From Denticeps clupeoides (taxonomy: Eukaryota; Chordata; Actinopteri; Clupeiformes; Denticipitidae), in the NCBI RefSeq assembly GCF_900700375.1, contig NC_041717.1:3731001-3795000 (forward strand): a stretch of DNA of 64,000 bases, given 5' to 3'. Of this stretch, positions 1-10,442 are shown piece after piece; positions within the stretch are counted from its first letter, which is position 1; the number at the start of each line of letters is the position of its first letter. The position numbers were made by a program, and so were the translations under genes. Below the pieces are notes generated by a model. The model had not been told where the DNA came from, did no database searches, and saw only the letters and a program-made list of their open reading frames with translations.

Positions 1-309
1 CCTGGAGTTAGAACCACCTCTTCCTGCTCATCCTGAAAGAAAACAGGTCCAGCACTGACTAATACTTAAGATTGCGCTTAGATTCTGTCAAAATGGTCTC
101 TTGCTGGGTGGAATTTCATATCTGGGTCACGGATCAGACCCCGCACACCGCTGCAATAATGGTCTTCATTGCTGACAACATACGATGAACAGTCTTCTCT
201 GCTCAGAGACTCTGTTCAGCGTAGCTGACGACATGAAGCTGCAAATAAATATGAGTGGCAGAACAAAAAAAAAAAAAAAGGAAGGAATGAATATGGGTTT
301 GACGACATA

Positions 310-315
310 TTTATT
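310..315 (-). promoter_or_regulatory. Polyadenylation signal AATAAA for the terminal exon
   Basis: The plus-strand TTTATT reads AATAAA on the minus strand. It lies about 95 bases past the TGA of the terminal exon and is repeated at the matching place in each unit. An A-rich run follows at 264-279. Confidence 0.45.
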
Positions 316-409
316 GAATTTCAGTGCCTCTTGTTAAAATAAATAAGTGGTATGGTAAAGAAATAGTAGTATGACCAAGCATGGAAAGTACAGTATTAAA
401 AAATTGTGA

Positions 410-681
410 TCAATACCAATACAATCTTTTAGTGAATATAAAACACCTAAAATACAAAAAACTGCAATTAAGTACACAAGAATGCAGCAAATCATTAGAA
501 ATCAAGTTTTCAAAAGCTTCATTTGGAACCAGTAGTTGTAGTCGATCTCCAGGGCCATCTTTCTTGGCCCTTGTCAGTGTTGCCGCTTTTTTAGTGTTTG
601 GTTTTATTAAACGTGTTTCTGAATCAAATTGGACCTTGCGTTTTAACGAAGAACTGACAAGCCTTCGCTTCGTCTGTTTTT
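410..681 (-). CDS. Unrecognised terminal exon, unit 1
   Basis: The minus strand is open from a splice-acceptor-like TTATAG next to 681 to a TGA at 410-412, about 90 codons, with no start codon of its own. The peptide is basic, and early in it KVQF fits the RVxF docking motif for protein phosphatase 1. An AATAAA at 310-315 (minus strand) lies about 95 bases downstream. I do not recognise the family. No convincing upstream exon is visible before the CAMSAP-derived sequence, so it may be an orphaned last exon or part of a long 3' UTR. The same exon is found in all four units. Confidence 0.35.
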
Positions 682-739
682 CTATAAGCCACGTAGGTTT
701 TGTGCAGGCCCATGAGCATGGGAAGAGAGAGCTGATTTA

Positions 740-1538
740 AACCAAACCTTCACAACATCTCTTACAATCGAGGTGCTTAATATTTCAGCTAAATTTCAGA
801 TACTTCATGAGCGTTCTCGACAAGCCTGGTTCAGGGAGCCCTTTGCTCAACTCAGCAGTCTGAAGTCACTTATGTCAGTGAGTAAAGTGCTTGTGCAACA
901 CTTCAATTTGATCTGGAGGCCAGAGTGTTGCTTTAACTGAGTGCTTTAAAAAAAAAAAAAAAAATGGATAAAATGGAACACAGAAAAAGAAGGAAGAAAG
1001 GAAGGAGGATGAAGTGGCAGTTTACCCCTTTTTTCCAGCAATGTTGTCATCTGTAAAATAATTACACAACAATTGCAAATATGTTTTCCATTCATGTATA
1101 TATTAAATACTGTCATTCAAATGGCTTACAGCGACACACTCTTTGAAACAGAGCACGCTGCTCTTTGCAGGGATGAGGGTGGAAGGGAGAGAGAGTTTAA
1201 GAGAGCAGGCGTCTTCTGCTTGCACTGCTTGGTACAGCACGAGGACAATGGGGGATGAAGTTGACCACTTCACAGGACAAAGTGCCCAGTGGAGAAACAA
1301 GATTAGCAGTAACATCCGATTCGTGAAGGAGTAGGAAGGAAATCATAAAAAGAAAGAAAGTGACAGAGAGAAAGACAGACATGGGTAACAGAGCATATTG
1401 TCAACAGGACCATCAGTTCTCTACAGCTGCTCTACGGCTGATGAGCTTCTTAAAGCGTTCCATGAAGATGACAATAGTCAAGTACCATGACGTGTGAAGG
1501 CCAGCGTACGGACGTCTGAGGCTCGCCCCAAAGACGCA
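740..1538 (-). other. CAMSAP-derived 3' flank, part left of the Polinton
   Basis: This stretch has no convincing gene. In the other units it runs without a break into the sequence below the CAMSAP stop codon, so it is best read as 3' UTR or 3' flank of that gene. It includes a purine-rich run with a poly-A tract (948-964). It also includes 50 bp (881-930) that is kept in unit 4 and missing from units 2 and 3. The short ORFs here on both strands do not look like proteins. Confidence 0.5.
1533..1538. repeat. Target-site duplication GACGCA, left copy
   Basis: The six bases GACGCA end the host sequence here and restart at 16657-16662. The empty sites in units 2, 3 and 4 carry them once, followed directly by GCAGACAT. 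A 6-bp duplication is typical of Polintons. Confidence 0.95.
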
Positions 1539-1766
1539 AGTAGTGATTAAAATATACTTTATGTCAAAAATGATTGATGACATATCTGTATGAGGAAAAA
1601 GCGCGTTATTTATGACCATCTACCCTTCTACTTTCTCCCCTTCTCCCCTTCTCCACTGGACACTGGACACTGTGCGCGTAATTTATGACCTCCTAGCCTT
1701 CTCCCCTTCTGCCTTCTCCACCGGACACCCTGCGCGTAATTTATGACCTCCTTCCTTCCTTCCCCC
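1539..1766 (+). repeat. Polinton left terminal inverted repeat
   Basis: The first 170 bases or so match the reverse complement of the right end almost perfectly, and the match continues past a small indel. Inside are short tandem subrepeats of about 60 bp, each with a GCGCG-T-A/T-ATTTATGACC core and a pyrimidine-rich part (CTCCCCTTCT). There are three cores on this side. Confidence 0.92.
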
Positions 1767-1924
1767 TCCAGACATCTGTTATGTAAGACAAAGCATGCTC
1801 CCGCGATGTCCATTCTTACATAAACACTTAGACAGGTTTTAAAAAACAGATGTCTTATCACTTGTTTACAAACTATGGTCGTTGTGGGGTGGTTATAAGC
1901 CAGCATACCATAACCTCTTTCTCT

Positions 1925-1956
1925 CAAACACTGAATCAATGTGTGGCCTTACAAAT

Positions 1957-2029
<73 letters not shown>

Positions 2030-3214
2030 CAAAACAGAAACCTTGTTTAAATGATATATGTTTTAAAAGTGTTTCTAGTTAAAGAAAAACTATTTTGCTT
2101 TCAAACAAAAGTTAATTTCATACCCCATACTTCTAAAATAAATGAAACCGTTTTATGATTTCCCTGACCCACACACATGCAGATCATAGCACATCCTCTA
2201 ACAATCTTTAACACCCTAATCGTACCATTTGTTTTACAACGAGGGTCATCTGGTTCCACCATTCTCGCAAACACTGAATCAACGTGTGACCTTACAAATC
2301 TCACACACACACACCCTTAGAACTTTCTTTTAAAACAGAAACCTTGTTTAAATGATATATGTTTTAAAACTGTTTCTAGTTAAAGAAAAACTATTTTGTT
2401 TTCAAACAAAAGTTAATTTCATACCCCATACTGCTAAAATAAATGAAACCGTTTTATGATTTCCCTGACCCACACACACACACAGATCATAGCACATCCT
2501 CTAACAATCTTTAACACCCTAATCGTACCATTTGTTTTACAACGAGGGTCATCTGGTTCCACCATTCTCGCAAACACTGAATCAACGTGTGACCTTACAA
2601 ATCTCACACACACACACCCTTAGAACTTTCTTTTAAAACAGAAACCTTGTTTAAATGATATATGTTTTAAAACTGTTTCTAGTTAAAGAAAAACTATTTT
2701 GCTTTCAAACAAAAGTTAATTTCATACCCCATACTGCTAAAATAAATGAAACCGTTTTATGATTTCCCTGACCCACACACACACACATGCAGATCATAGC
2801 ACATCCTCTAACAATCTTTAACACCCTAATCGTACCATTTGTTTTACAACGAGGGTCATCTGGTTCCACCATTCTCGCAAACACTGAATCAACGTGTGAC
2901 CTTACAAATCTCACACACACACACACACCCTTAGAACTTTCTTTTAAAACAGAAACCTTGTTTAAATGATATATGTTTTAAAACTGTTTCTAGTTAAAGA
3001 AAAACTATTTTGCTTTCAAACAAAAGTTAATTTCATACCCCATACTGCTAAAATAAATGAAACTGTTTTATGATTTCCCTGACCCACACACATGCAGATC
3101 ATAGCACATCCTCTAACAATCTTTAACACCCTAATCGTACCATTTGTTTTACAACGAGGGTCATCTGGTTCCACCATTCTCGCAAACACTGAATCAACGT
3201 GTGACCTTACAATG

Positions 3215-3277
<63 letters not shown>
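1925..3277. repeat. About 300-bp tandem repeats with (CA)n, inside the Polinton
   Basis: Four copies of a unit of about 300 bp start near 2037, 2338, 2641 and 2952. Each begins GAAACCTTGTTTAAATG and ends in CACACA runs of varying length. A partial copy precedes them from about 1925. Long CA tracts lie at about 1960-2026 and 3217-3277. The ORFs reported here are simple-repeat translations. This is the largest non-coding block of the element. Confidence 0.9.
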
Positions 3278-3280
<3 letters not shown>

Positions 3281-3349
3281 AGGTCTATATAACAAGAGAG
3301 ACCTTCTAGGTCTTCATTCGACTGATCGACATCACAAGGACCATCACCG

Positions 3350-4517
3350 ACGATGAACTCTCAGTAAGTTTTTCATAACACATAAACTATAAGTCTTGTT
3401 ACAACGTATGTGTGTGTTTATTTATTTATTTGTTAATAGGTGTGACTTTTCTGTAGAATCACTCGAAGGACCATCAAACCTGGCGTGTTTTGAAACACCG
3501 GGGTTCGAAAGTCTATGGACCGAGGGTTTTGGTGCGGGTGATTCTGAACCACAAATTTCATACCAAGGTAATTGTAAAAACCACAGATCCTACTAATAAT
3601 AATAATATTACTACATAGTTGTGAGTGTGTGTTTTTGACCGTATATGCATTCTAATAGCAGAACATTATCCAAACTCCAACGTTGTAACCGCTGATGTTG
3701 GATGCTCTGCCGACAGTTTAGGTAATATATTTATGACTATCTAATACGGTTTTATGAATTTTTCATCATATGGTTGTGATTGTAATATCTCTCGTTCTGT
3801 ACAGCAACCATCAGACAACTAGTGGCCACCATTCCTAAGCCAGGCGTTGATAATACAGGGGTCGGCAAGCCGTCAGGTCGGAAAGCTACACGCAAACGAA
3901 AACACCTGGCTCCCGTGGTGGATCTGTGCGTGGAAAAGTCACAAAAACGTATGGTGAAAAAGCCGCAAGGTGTGTATTACATATGTTTTAACACAATTTA
4001 TTATTATTTTAATAAAATATTGACAATCAGGTTTGATAAAACTATCAGGAAAGAAGACGAAAACAGATTTCAAGCTCCCGGAAAAGCCAGAAGGTGTGTA
4101 TTTACATGGTTTTAACGCAATCGTTATTTTAATAAAATATTAATTTTAACATCGTGTGATTTTGTTACAGGTAGAATCCCCGTAAACGTTGATCTTGACT
4201 TTGTCACCGATTGGACCAACACGGATTACAAAGCGTGGGATGCGGTAGATTTTACCAGATCAGACATCGCCACGCAAACAGAACCAAACCACATCGACCC
4301 ACAGAGGTACCGGCGGTTTTCTAATCATTCTGAATGCTGTATGTGCCATAAACAGGTATTAGATAACATTGTTAAGGTGTATGACTTGCAAGAAAAGTTG
4401 ATTAGGACTGTAGGGATTATAGCCAAAGCTGTAGAACATACATCAGATCTGAAGCGTGTCGATTGGTCATCGTTATCAGCGGTTTTGTTGCGTTTAAGTG
4501 GCATTTCACGTGTGTAA
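3350..4517 (+). other. Polinton small multi-exon region, unknown product
   Basis: Between the tandem repeats and the polymerase gene lie several short open stretches in the polymerase direction, separated by AT-rich intervals with GT-AG borders. They suggest one small spliced accessory gene. The last piece, ending at the TAA near 4517, contains a CxxC pair. One middle piece is rich in lysine and arginine. The family is not recognised, and the exon structure is inference. Confidence 0.45.
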
Positions 4518-4547
4518 GGGGTGTTTTAAACCTTGTTGTCATCCATA

Positions 4548-7500
4548 ATGGAGCCGTCTAAACGTCAATGTATTGGTGGTGATGCTGTGGAAGATTTTAA
4601 TAAAACACTACACGATATGTTAAACATCGAGACATGGGGGGAAATTGAGATGTTTAATAATGTTTTACATCAAATTCAAAATGGTTGTGGTGCTGAATCT
4701 GATCCAGTATCCTTAGAAGAATTGTCTATAAGGGGTGGTGTGATAGACGGTTACCATGTTACACCTAAACCACGGTTCAATAGGGTGGTACTGCGTCGTG
4801 ATATTAATTTCAGATCCGTTTCGAGCAGCGACATAACATCATATATTTCACACATCCACGATGTATTCAAAGATATCGTAAAATTCTCACACACACTGGC
4901 CGGACAGAGTGGTGTTTTCGATATCACACTGAGTGGCGATACCCTGCTTTCAGATGTTAATGCGATCCTTTCACCCGCGAATAACCATTCGTATGAAATT
5001 CTGATGGACGCCATCGAAAAAATAATCCAAAGCAATAAAAAAATTATGTGTGATGAGACACTACACCTGACTGTTTCAATCGCTAGAGGTCGTGATGGGG
5101 GCGCGCGACGTAAATTGCGTGATTTGGCTCATGATCAGATAATAAGCAAGAACAGGATGAATCTATTCTGCCCCGTTAATGTTACAAACCAATTGTGCTT
5201 CGCGATATGCCTGGCAAATTTTGTAAACCCTGAGAAACCAACAGCTTATTTAGAAAAATTGGCTGCCACATTTCAGACACGGTGCGGGCTACCTATTCAC
5301 CATAAAGTCGGCTTTAATGATGTTCCAAAATTTGAGAGCTTATTGGACATCAAGATTGTGATCTTTTACAGATCAGACGTAGGGGTGTTGCAGAAATTTC
5401 AAACTAGCACTGTACCGCATGCAAAAACAGCCTTTTTATACATACACGACAGCCATTACTACGGAATATTAAACCTCAAGGCGTTCATGGGGGTGCCGTA
5501 TGTCTGTGAATTCTGCTATGCCGGTTACACTTCGTTCCGAGACCATGGTTGCAAATACAGGTGTGATGTTTGTAACGACCCCGGCTGCCCTTCAAGGGTC
5601 ACAGGTTTGAGATATTGCTCGTCTTGTGGGAGGTTTTGCAAGTCTGATTTTTGTTTTGACAAACATAAACAGCCCCGTCCTATGAAGAGCGATCCTAGCG
5701 TGGTAGCGTCAAATTGTGATCTTACAAAATTTTGTAAGAATTGTAACAGGCGTTACCACGTTAGTGTTAAAAAACCCAAACCACACACGTGTCCGACACC
5801 ACACTGTGTTCATTGTCGTGAAGAACTGATTCCAGACGCTAAGCATGAATGCTTCATACAACCCATTAGATTGAAGGAGACAAATAACCGCTACATTTTT
5901 TTTGATTTTGAAACACGTTTCGAGAACGGCAAACATCATGCAAATTTTGTTTGCGCAATTACATTTACAGGTGTGGAGTTCACGGCTGAGGGTGACGGGT
6001 GTGTGCGTGAATTTGTGAATTGGCTCCGTCGACCAAGGTTCAACGGTTTCACATTTTTAGCACACAACGCTGCAGGGTTTGACAATTTCATACTTTTGGA
6101 ATATTACTCCAAAAACGGGATCAAACTAGATGTGACAATGACTGGATGCCGTCTGATATTCATGTTTGATGCATGTTTTAAACAGCGTTTTATCGACAGC
6201 TATTCTTTTCTACCGATGAGTCTGGCAAAAACAACAGCTGCGTTAAATCTCACCACCACAGAAAAGGGTTATTTCCCACACAAGTTTAACACACGCTCAA
6301 ACAACCATTACATAGGCCCATACCCGGATAAGACCTTTTATGGATATGACAACATGTCCAATGCTGGCAGACGTGAATTTGATGACTGGTACAACGAATC
6401 AGCGTGCGGTGTTTTTGATTTTCAGAAGGAACTCCGTTTCTACGGTCGAAACGACGTCGTGCTGTTAAGAGAGGCGTGTCTGAAATACCGTGATGAGTTC
6501 ATAGAATGCACGGGTCTAGACCCTTTTGGTCAAACCACGTTGGCATCGTGCTGCATGGCTGTATACAAAACACACTACCTACCGCGTGATACACTCGCTC
6601 TTACACATAACAACGCGTACACAAGCCAAAACAAGGCATTTTCAGACATTAGCATCGAATGGCTGGAATATGTCAAAACAACCAGGCATGTGAACATCCA
6701 ACACGCTCTGACAGAGGGTGAGGTTGTGGTTGGGAAATACTGCCTTGAAGGCTATTATGAAAAAAATGGTCGTAAATACGGTTTAGAATTTAATGGGTGT
6801 ATGCATCACGGACATGATTGTAAATACACACCCACCCAGACTCATCCTTTGTCAAGGCTCCCGTACAGTGTTTTAAGAAGGCGTTTTGATGATAAGATTG
6901 AAACCCTCACCAAGGTGTACGGCTTAAAAGTCGAAGTTATGTGGGAGTGCCAGTGGCGTCGTTTAAAACAGGTCGATCCATCAGTCATAGAGTTCATGTC
7001 AACATATACACACCCCAGTCGTCTAAAGCCGAGAGACAGCCTCTTTGGCGGTCGAACGAATGCGTACAAACTCTATCACAAAACATCGGACGGTGAAAAA
7101 ATTCGTTACTTTGATTTCACCAGTCTCTACCCGTTTTGTCAATCATCAAAGGAATATCCGATCGGCCACCCACAGATCATTTTGAAAGACTTTGATAGTC
7201 TCGAAAATTACTATGGGTTGATTAAAGCAACGGTGTACCCGCCACGTGGTCTCTTACACCCTGTGTTGCCTTACCGATGCGGCGGCAAACTAATGTTCCC
7301 GCTTTGTAGAACATGTTGTCATCTTGAGAATCAAGCGTCACCATGTACTCATACTGACGGCGAGAGATCTCTTTCGGGTTGTTGGGTTAGCATTGAATTG
7401 TTGAAAGCTGTACAGATGGGTTATGTTTTGGCTGAGATTCATGAAGTGTGGCATTTTGAACAAAGATCAGAAATGTTGTTTGCAGATTATGTGAAAATGT

Positions 7501-8366
7501 TTCTACAATACAAGCAGGAAGCCAGTGGGTACCCGCCGGGGGTTGTGACGGATGCTGAAAAGCATGCCTACATCGAAGATTATTTTCAAAAACAGGGTAT
7601 CCGTCTGAATCCTGAAAAAATCTGTTCAAACCCTGCAAGGAGAAATATTAACAAACTCCTATTGAATTCACTTTGGGGCCGATTTTCAATGCGGGAAAAC
7701 CTTCCATTCACAGAGTTGTTGAAAGATCCTGATGACTTTGCGCGATACATTTTTGGGGGCGGTCGTGAAATCACACATTTTGCATTTGTCTCGGACGAAG
7801 TGGCATTGGTTCAGTGGCGTTATGCAGACGGTTATGGCGCTCAAATGCGTGACATTAATGTGTTTCTTGGAGCGTTTACAACTGCTCATGCACGCCTAGA
7901 ATTATATTCTGTGATGGAGAAATTGGGTGATCGTCTGCTGTACAGCGACACAGACAGTCTAATCTTTGTCTCAAAAGATGGTGACTGGGAGCCACCCCTA
8001 GGTCCATATCTGGGCGATCTTACTGACGAGGTAGGCCCCGGGGATTACATTACAGAATTTTGTTCAGGCGGTCCGAAAACATATGGTTACATCACTGCTA
8101 ACGGTAAGACATCCATGAAGGCCAAGGGTATCACTCTCAATGCTGAAAATTCAAAAGCTGTAAATCTACGCTCTCTGGTTGATTTGGTTAACAGCTATGT
8201 AATAGATAGAGACCGGTCGCAACATGTTTTAACACGCACAGACACAATTACCAGGAATAAAAGACACCTCACATTACATAACAAATCAGATGTCAAAAGA
8301 TTCAAAGTTGTGTACAACAAACGAGTCCTGCTCCCAGACTTTACGACGCTCCCCTATGGGTATTGA
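4548..8366 (+). CDS. Polinton DNA polymerase B (protein-primed type)
   Basis: This is a single uninterrupted frame of about 1,270 codons, starting at the ATG at 4548. The upstream in-frame TTG at 4533 is a less likely start. In order come an N-terminal region, a Cys/His-rich zinc-finger region (about residues 320-450), exonuclease motifs (FFDFET, then HNAAGFDNF), and polymerase motifs A (DFTSLYP), B (NSLWG) and C (YSDTDS). It is the replicative polymerase of the element. The length and motif order fit Polinton and adintovirus polymerases. Confidence 0.95.
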   Translation: MEPSKRQCIGGDAVEDFNKTLHDMLNIETWGEIEMFNNVLHQIQNGCGAESDPVSLEELSIRGGVIDGYHVTPKPRFNRVVLRRDINFRSVSSSDITSYISHIHDVFKDIVKFSHTLAGQSGVFDITLSGDTLLSDVNAILSPANNHSYEILMDAIEKIIQSNKKIMCDETLHLTVSIARGRDGGARRKLRDLAHDQIISKNRMNLFCPVNVTNQLCFAICLANFVNPEKPTAYLEKLAATFQTRCGLPIHHKVGFNDVPKFESLLDIKIVIFYRSDVGVLQKFQTSTVPHAKTAFLYIHDSHYYGILNLKAFMGVPYVCEFCYAGYTSFRDHGCKYRCDVCNDPGCPSRVTGLRYCSSCGRFCKSDFCFDKHKQPRPMKSDPSVVASNCDLTKFCKNCNRRYHVSVKKPKPHTCPTPHCVHCREELIPDAKHECFIQPIRLKETNNRYIFFDFETRFENGKHHANFVCAITFTGVEFTAEGDGCVREFVNWLRRPRFNGFTFLAHNAAGFDNFILLEYYSKNGIKLDVTMTGCRLIFMFDACFKQRFIDSYSFLPMSLAKTTAALNLTTTEKGYFPHKFNTRSNNHYIGPYPDKTFYGYDNMSNAGRREFDDWYNESACGVFDFQKELRFYGRNDVVLLREACLKYRDEFIECTGLDPFGQTTLASCCMAVYKTHYLPRDTLALTHNNAYTSQNKAFSDISIEWLEYVKTTRHVNIQHALTEGEVVVGKYCLEGYYEKNGRKYGLEFNGCMHHGHDCKYTPTQTHPLSRLPYSVLRRRFDDKIETLTKVYGLKVEVMWECQWRRLKQVDPSVIEFMSTYTHPSRLKPRDSLFGGRTNAYKLYHKTSDGEKIRYFDFTSLYPFCQSSKEYPIGHPQIILKDFDSLENYYGLIKATVYPPRGLLHPVLPYRCGGKLMFPLCRTCCHLENQASPCTHTDGERSLSGCWVSIELLKAVQMGYVLAEIHEVWHFEQRSEMLFADYVKMFLQYKQEASGYPPGVVTDAEKHAYIEDYFQKQGIRLNPEKICSNPARRNINKLLLNSLWGRFSMRENLPFTELLKDPDDFARYIFGGGREITHFAFVSDEVALVQWRYADGYGAQMRDINVFLGAFTTAHARLELYSVMEKLGDRLLYSDTDSLIFVSKDGDWEPPLGPYLGDLTDEVGPGDYITEFCSGGPKTYGYITANGKTSMKAKGITLNAENSKAVNLRSLVDLVNSYVIDRDRSQHVLTRTDTITRNKRHLTLHNKSDVKRFKVVYNKRVLLPDFTTLPYGY

Positions 8367-8394
8367 CACAAGATGACTTTGAGAGATGTCACAG

Positions 8395-8639
8395 GTAAAT
8401 ATGTAAATAAAACATTTTTCTTTTTTTATCATTATGTCTGTAACATCTGTATATATGTACAGTTTTCTATTATTTGTATCTGTGTGATTTTCAACATGTT
8501 TGTAACATATTGTATATATGGATGTTTGTATTATTTGCATATGTGTGATTTTTTTCAATATGTCTGTGACATTTGTATATTTATATTTGTATTTTTATGC
8601 TATTATATGCATGTGTGTTATTTTCTACAATAAAAATTT
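8395..8639. other. AT-rich gap with an imperfect tandem repeat, Polinton
   Basis: The gap between the polymerase and ATPase frames is very T-rich on the plus strand. It holds roughly 58-bp imperfect repeats built on TGTAACAT, TGTATATATG and ATTTGYATMTGTGTGATTT. Splice-like borders at each side suggest it may be an intron in front of the ATPase frame. Confidence 0.5.
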
Positions 8640-9311
8640 ATGTGTATCATCTCAGGATTCGATCTCAGATTGCAACATCCGTTCTCGTGTATAGTAAGCG
8701 GACCGTCAAACTCTGGAAAAACGTTTTTTGTGAAAGCGTTAATAGCCGATGCCGATCGCTTAATATCTACAACGATTGAAAACATTGTCTACATTTACGA
8801 CTGCTGGCAACCTCTTTATGACGAGTTGTTAAAAATTAGGAATATTAATTTTATACAAGGTATTCCTGACACACTATCGGACGACCAACTCTTGCCGCCA
8901 CCCAAACCATCGCTATTAATTATCGATGACTTAATGGATGTTGCGAGTGGCAATAAGCAGGTTGAAAAAGTGTTTACACAATACGTGCATCATAGAAATC
9001 TCAGCGCTATCTACATGGTTCAGAATTTGTTTTTTCAGGGGAAATCCAGCAGAACAATCAGTTTAAACACAAATTACCTAATACTTTTCAAAAACCCAAG
9101 AGACAATACACAGATTGCTGTATTAGCGAGACAGATGTATCCTGGTAATACCAAATTCTTCCTTGAATGTTTTAAAAACGCTACTGAAAAACCCTTTGGC
9201 TACCTCATGATTGATTATAAATCTAGAACACCTGACACATTTCGTCTCAGAACGGATCTGCTTTCAGAGTATCCGGTGGTCTATGTTCAGAAAAAAGAGT
9301 TTAGACGCTGA
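8640..9311 (+). CDS. Polinton genome-packaging ATPase (FtsK/HerA, A32-like)
   Basis: The frame has 223 codons. Walker A is GPSNSGKT near residue 21, and Walker B (SLLIIDDLM) is near residue 90. Family members pump the genome into the capsid. The frame overlaps no other core gene and is followed within 2 bases by the next gene. A short upstream exon near 8373 is possible. The family call is secure from the motif spacing and the position next to the capsid genes. Confidence 0.88.
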   Translation: MCIISGFDLRLQHPFSCIVSGPSNSGKTFFVKALIADADRLISTTIENIVYIYDCWQPLYDELLKIRNINFIQGIPDTLSDDQLLPPPKPSLLIIDDLMDVASGNKQVEKVFTQYVHHRNLSAIYMVQNLFFQGKSSRTISLNTNYLILFKNPRDNTQIAVLARQMYPGNTKFFLECFKNATEKPFGYLMIDYKSRTPDTFRLRTDLLSEYPVVYVQKKEFRR

Positions 9312-9312
9312 C

Positions 9313-9651
9313 ATGTCTAATCGTCTTTATAGAAATCTGCCGCTTCTAAAACTCTTACTTAAGGCTAAGTCGATACAGAGACGTCTCATTTTACAAGAAT
9401 CTTCGAATGAGTTGATTCTAACCTTATGCGAAGTGGCTTTGAATGTGCTCAGCGGTACAATACCATTGACAAAGTCACAATATAAAAAGTTGGAAAAAAA
9501 GAAAAAAGCTATAAAATTCATAGCCGATAAAAAAATTGGTGTGTTAAGAAAGAAATATGTGATCAATCAAGAGGGCGGGTTCCTTTTACCTCTGTTAAGC
9601 GTCGCAGTCCCCTTTATAAGTAGTCTAATCGCATCAAGACAGGGGGGCTAA
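9313..9651 (+). CDS. Polinton small conserved protein (112 aa)
   Basis: Starting at the ATG at 9313, 112 residues are encoded: a basic, leucine-rich N-terminal half, a lysine-rich middle, and a hydrophobic glycine-flanked C-terminus (GGFLLPLLSVAVPFISSL). I recognise this type from fish Polintons, where it is usually unnamed; a role as a small membrane-active or core virion protein is inference. The stop TAA overlaps the next start in TAATG. An earlier in-frame start at 9211 would overlap the ATPase and is less likely. Confidence 0.7.
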   Translation: MSNRLYRNLPLLKLLLKAKSIQRRLILQESSNELILTLCEVALNVLSGTIPLTKSQYKKLEKKKKAIKFIADKKIGVLRKKYVINQEGGFLLPLLSVAVPFISSLIASRQGG

Positions 9652-10352
9652 TGGAACACGCTGAAAGGATGTATTTGGTACCCCAGCGACAGCTGGACAG
9701 GTTAAAAAACGATGGTGCACCTATACCTCTGAGACAGCGCGCGGAAAATGATTTGGATGCATCGATAAAAAGTGTTTTGGACAGAACTGATTTGGGGGAT
9801 TATGAAAAAGCCAAATTATACTCGACACTCTTGCAGAGGTATATATCGGTGGTTAAGCAGGGTGATCATGAGACTAAATCGATAACGCTTAACCTACCAC
9901 AGGCATCACCCACAGAAGCAGCGACCGTTGATGACGACGCTACGGTTAAAGAGGTTTTACAAAATGTACCGCAGAGAAGTAAAAGGAATGTCCGGTATAT
10001 ATTAGAAAAAATGATGAAATCACAGGGGGTTGCTGCATGGGGTAGAGAGGGCGAATTTGTTTTCAACGGTACGATCATTCCAGGATCTCACATTTTCGAT
10101 TTGGTTAAGAACGTTACCACCCCTCAAACTATGAATCCTCATCGGAGACCCAAGGGGTGGCGTGAATTCCTGAGTGCTATAGCAATGTTGAACATACCTC
10201 TTTCTACGGTTCCAAACAGACGTGTTAAAGATGAGGTCAATTCATTTAAAAACATTAACAAGACTTTTACCACCCGTGATGATGATGGTGATTCAGAACC
10301 ACCTGCGTTTTCATCGCCACGTTTAGATACAAGCGCATGGTTACATTTTTAA
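9651..10352 (+). CDS. Polinton conserved protein of unknown function (233 aa)
   Basis: This is the last rightward gene, directly coupled to the previous one (TAATG overlap). The product is mostly charged and helical, with an acidic, proline-containing C-terminus. Similar proteins occur at this place in fish Polintons, but I know no function for them. It converges on the protease gene, with only 90 bases between the stops. Confidence 0.6.
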   Translation: MEHAERMYLVPQRQLDRLKNDGAPIPLRQRAENDLDASIKSVLDRTDLGDYEKAKLYSTLLQRYISVVKQGDHETKSITLNLPQASPTEAATVDDDATVKEVLQNVPQRSKRNVRYILEKMMKSQGVAAWGREGEFVFNGTIIPGSHIFDLVKNVTTPQTMNPHRRPKGWREFLSAIAMLNIPLSTVPNRRVKDEVNSFKNINKTFTTRDDDGDSEPPAFSSPRLDTSAWLHF

Positions 10353-10442
10353 AAAGTGTATACAGTCTTGTTTTAAAACGTGTTTGAACATGTGATGACA
10401 ATAAACAAACTTGATGATACATATATTTGATTTTCGACTCAT

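Noticed and set aside
381-740. 119-codon plus-strand ORF repeated in every unit
   Set aside because: It lies antisense to a better supported minus-strand exon with acceptor and polyadenylation signal, and its composition is not protein-like. Conservation is explained by the duplication.
1850-2082. ORFs encoding Thr-His repeats (also near 3092-3356 and 3016-3276)
   Set aside because: They are translations of the CA microsatellite and the 300-bp repeats.
1925-3277. Possible CRISPR-like array
   Set aside because: Repeats are about 300 bp, contiguous and without unique spacers, and the context is animal nuclear DNA.
4533-4547. Upstream start for the Polinton polymerase
   Set aside because: The codon at 4533 is TTG; the first ATG in frame is at 4548.
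9211-9312. Longer start for the small Polinton protein
   Set aside because: It would overlap the ATPase frame by 100 bases. The ATG at 9313 directly follows the ATPase stop.
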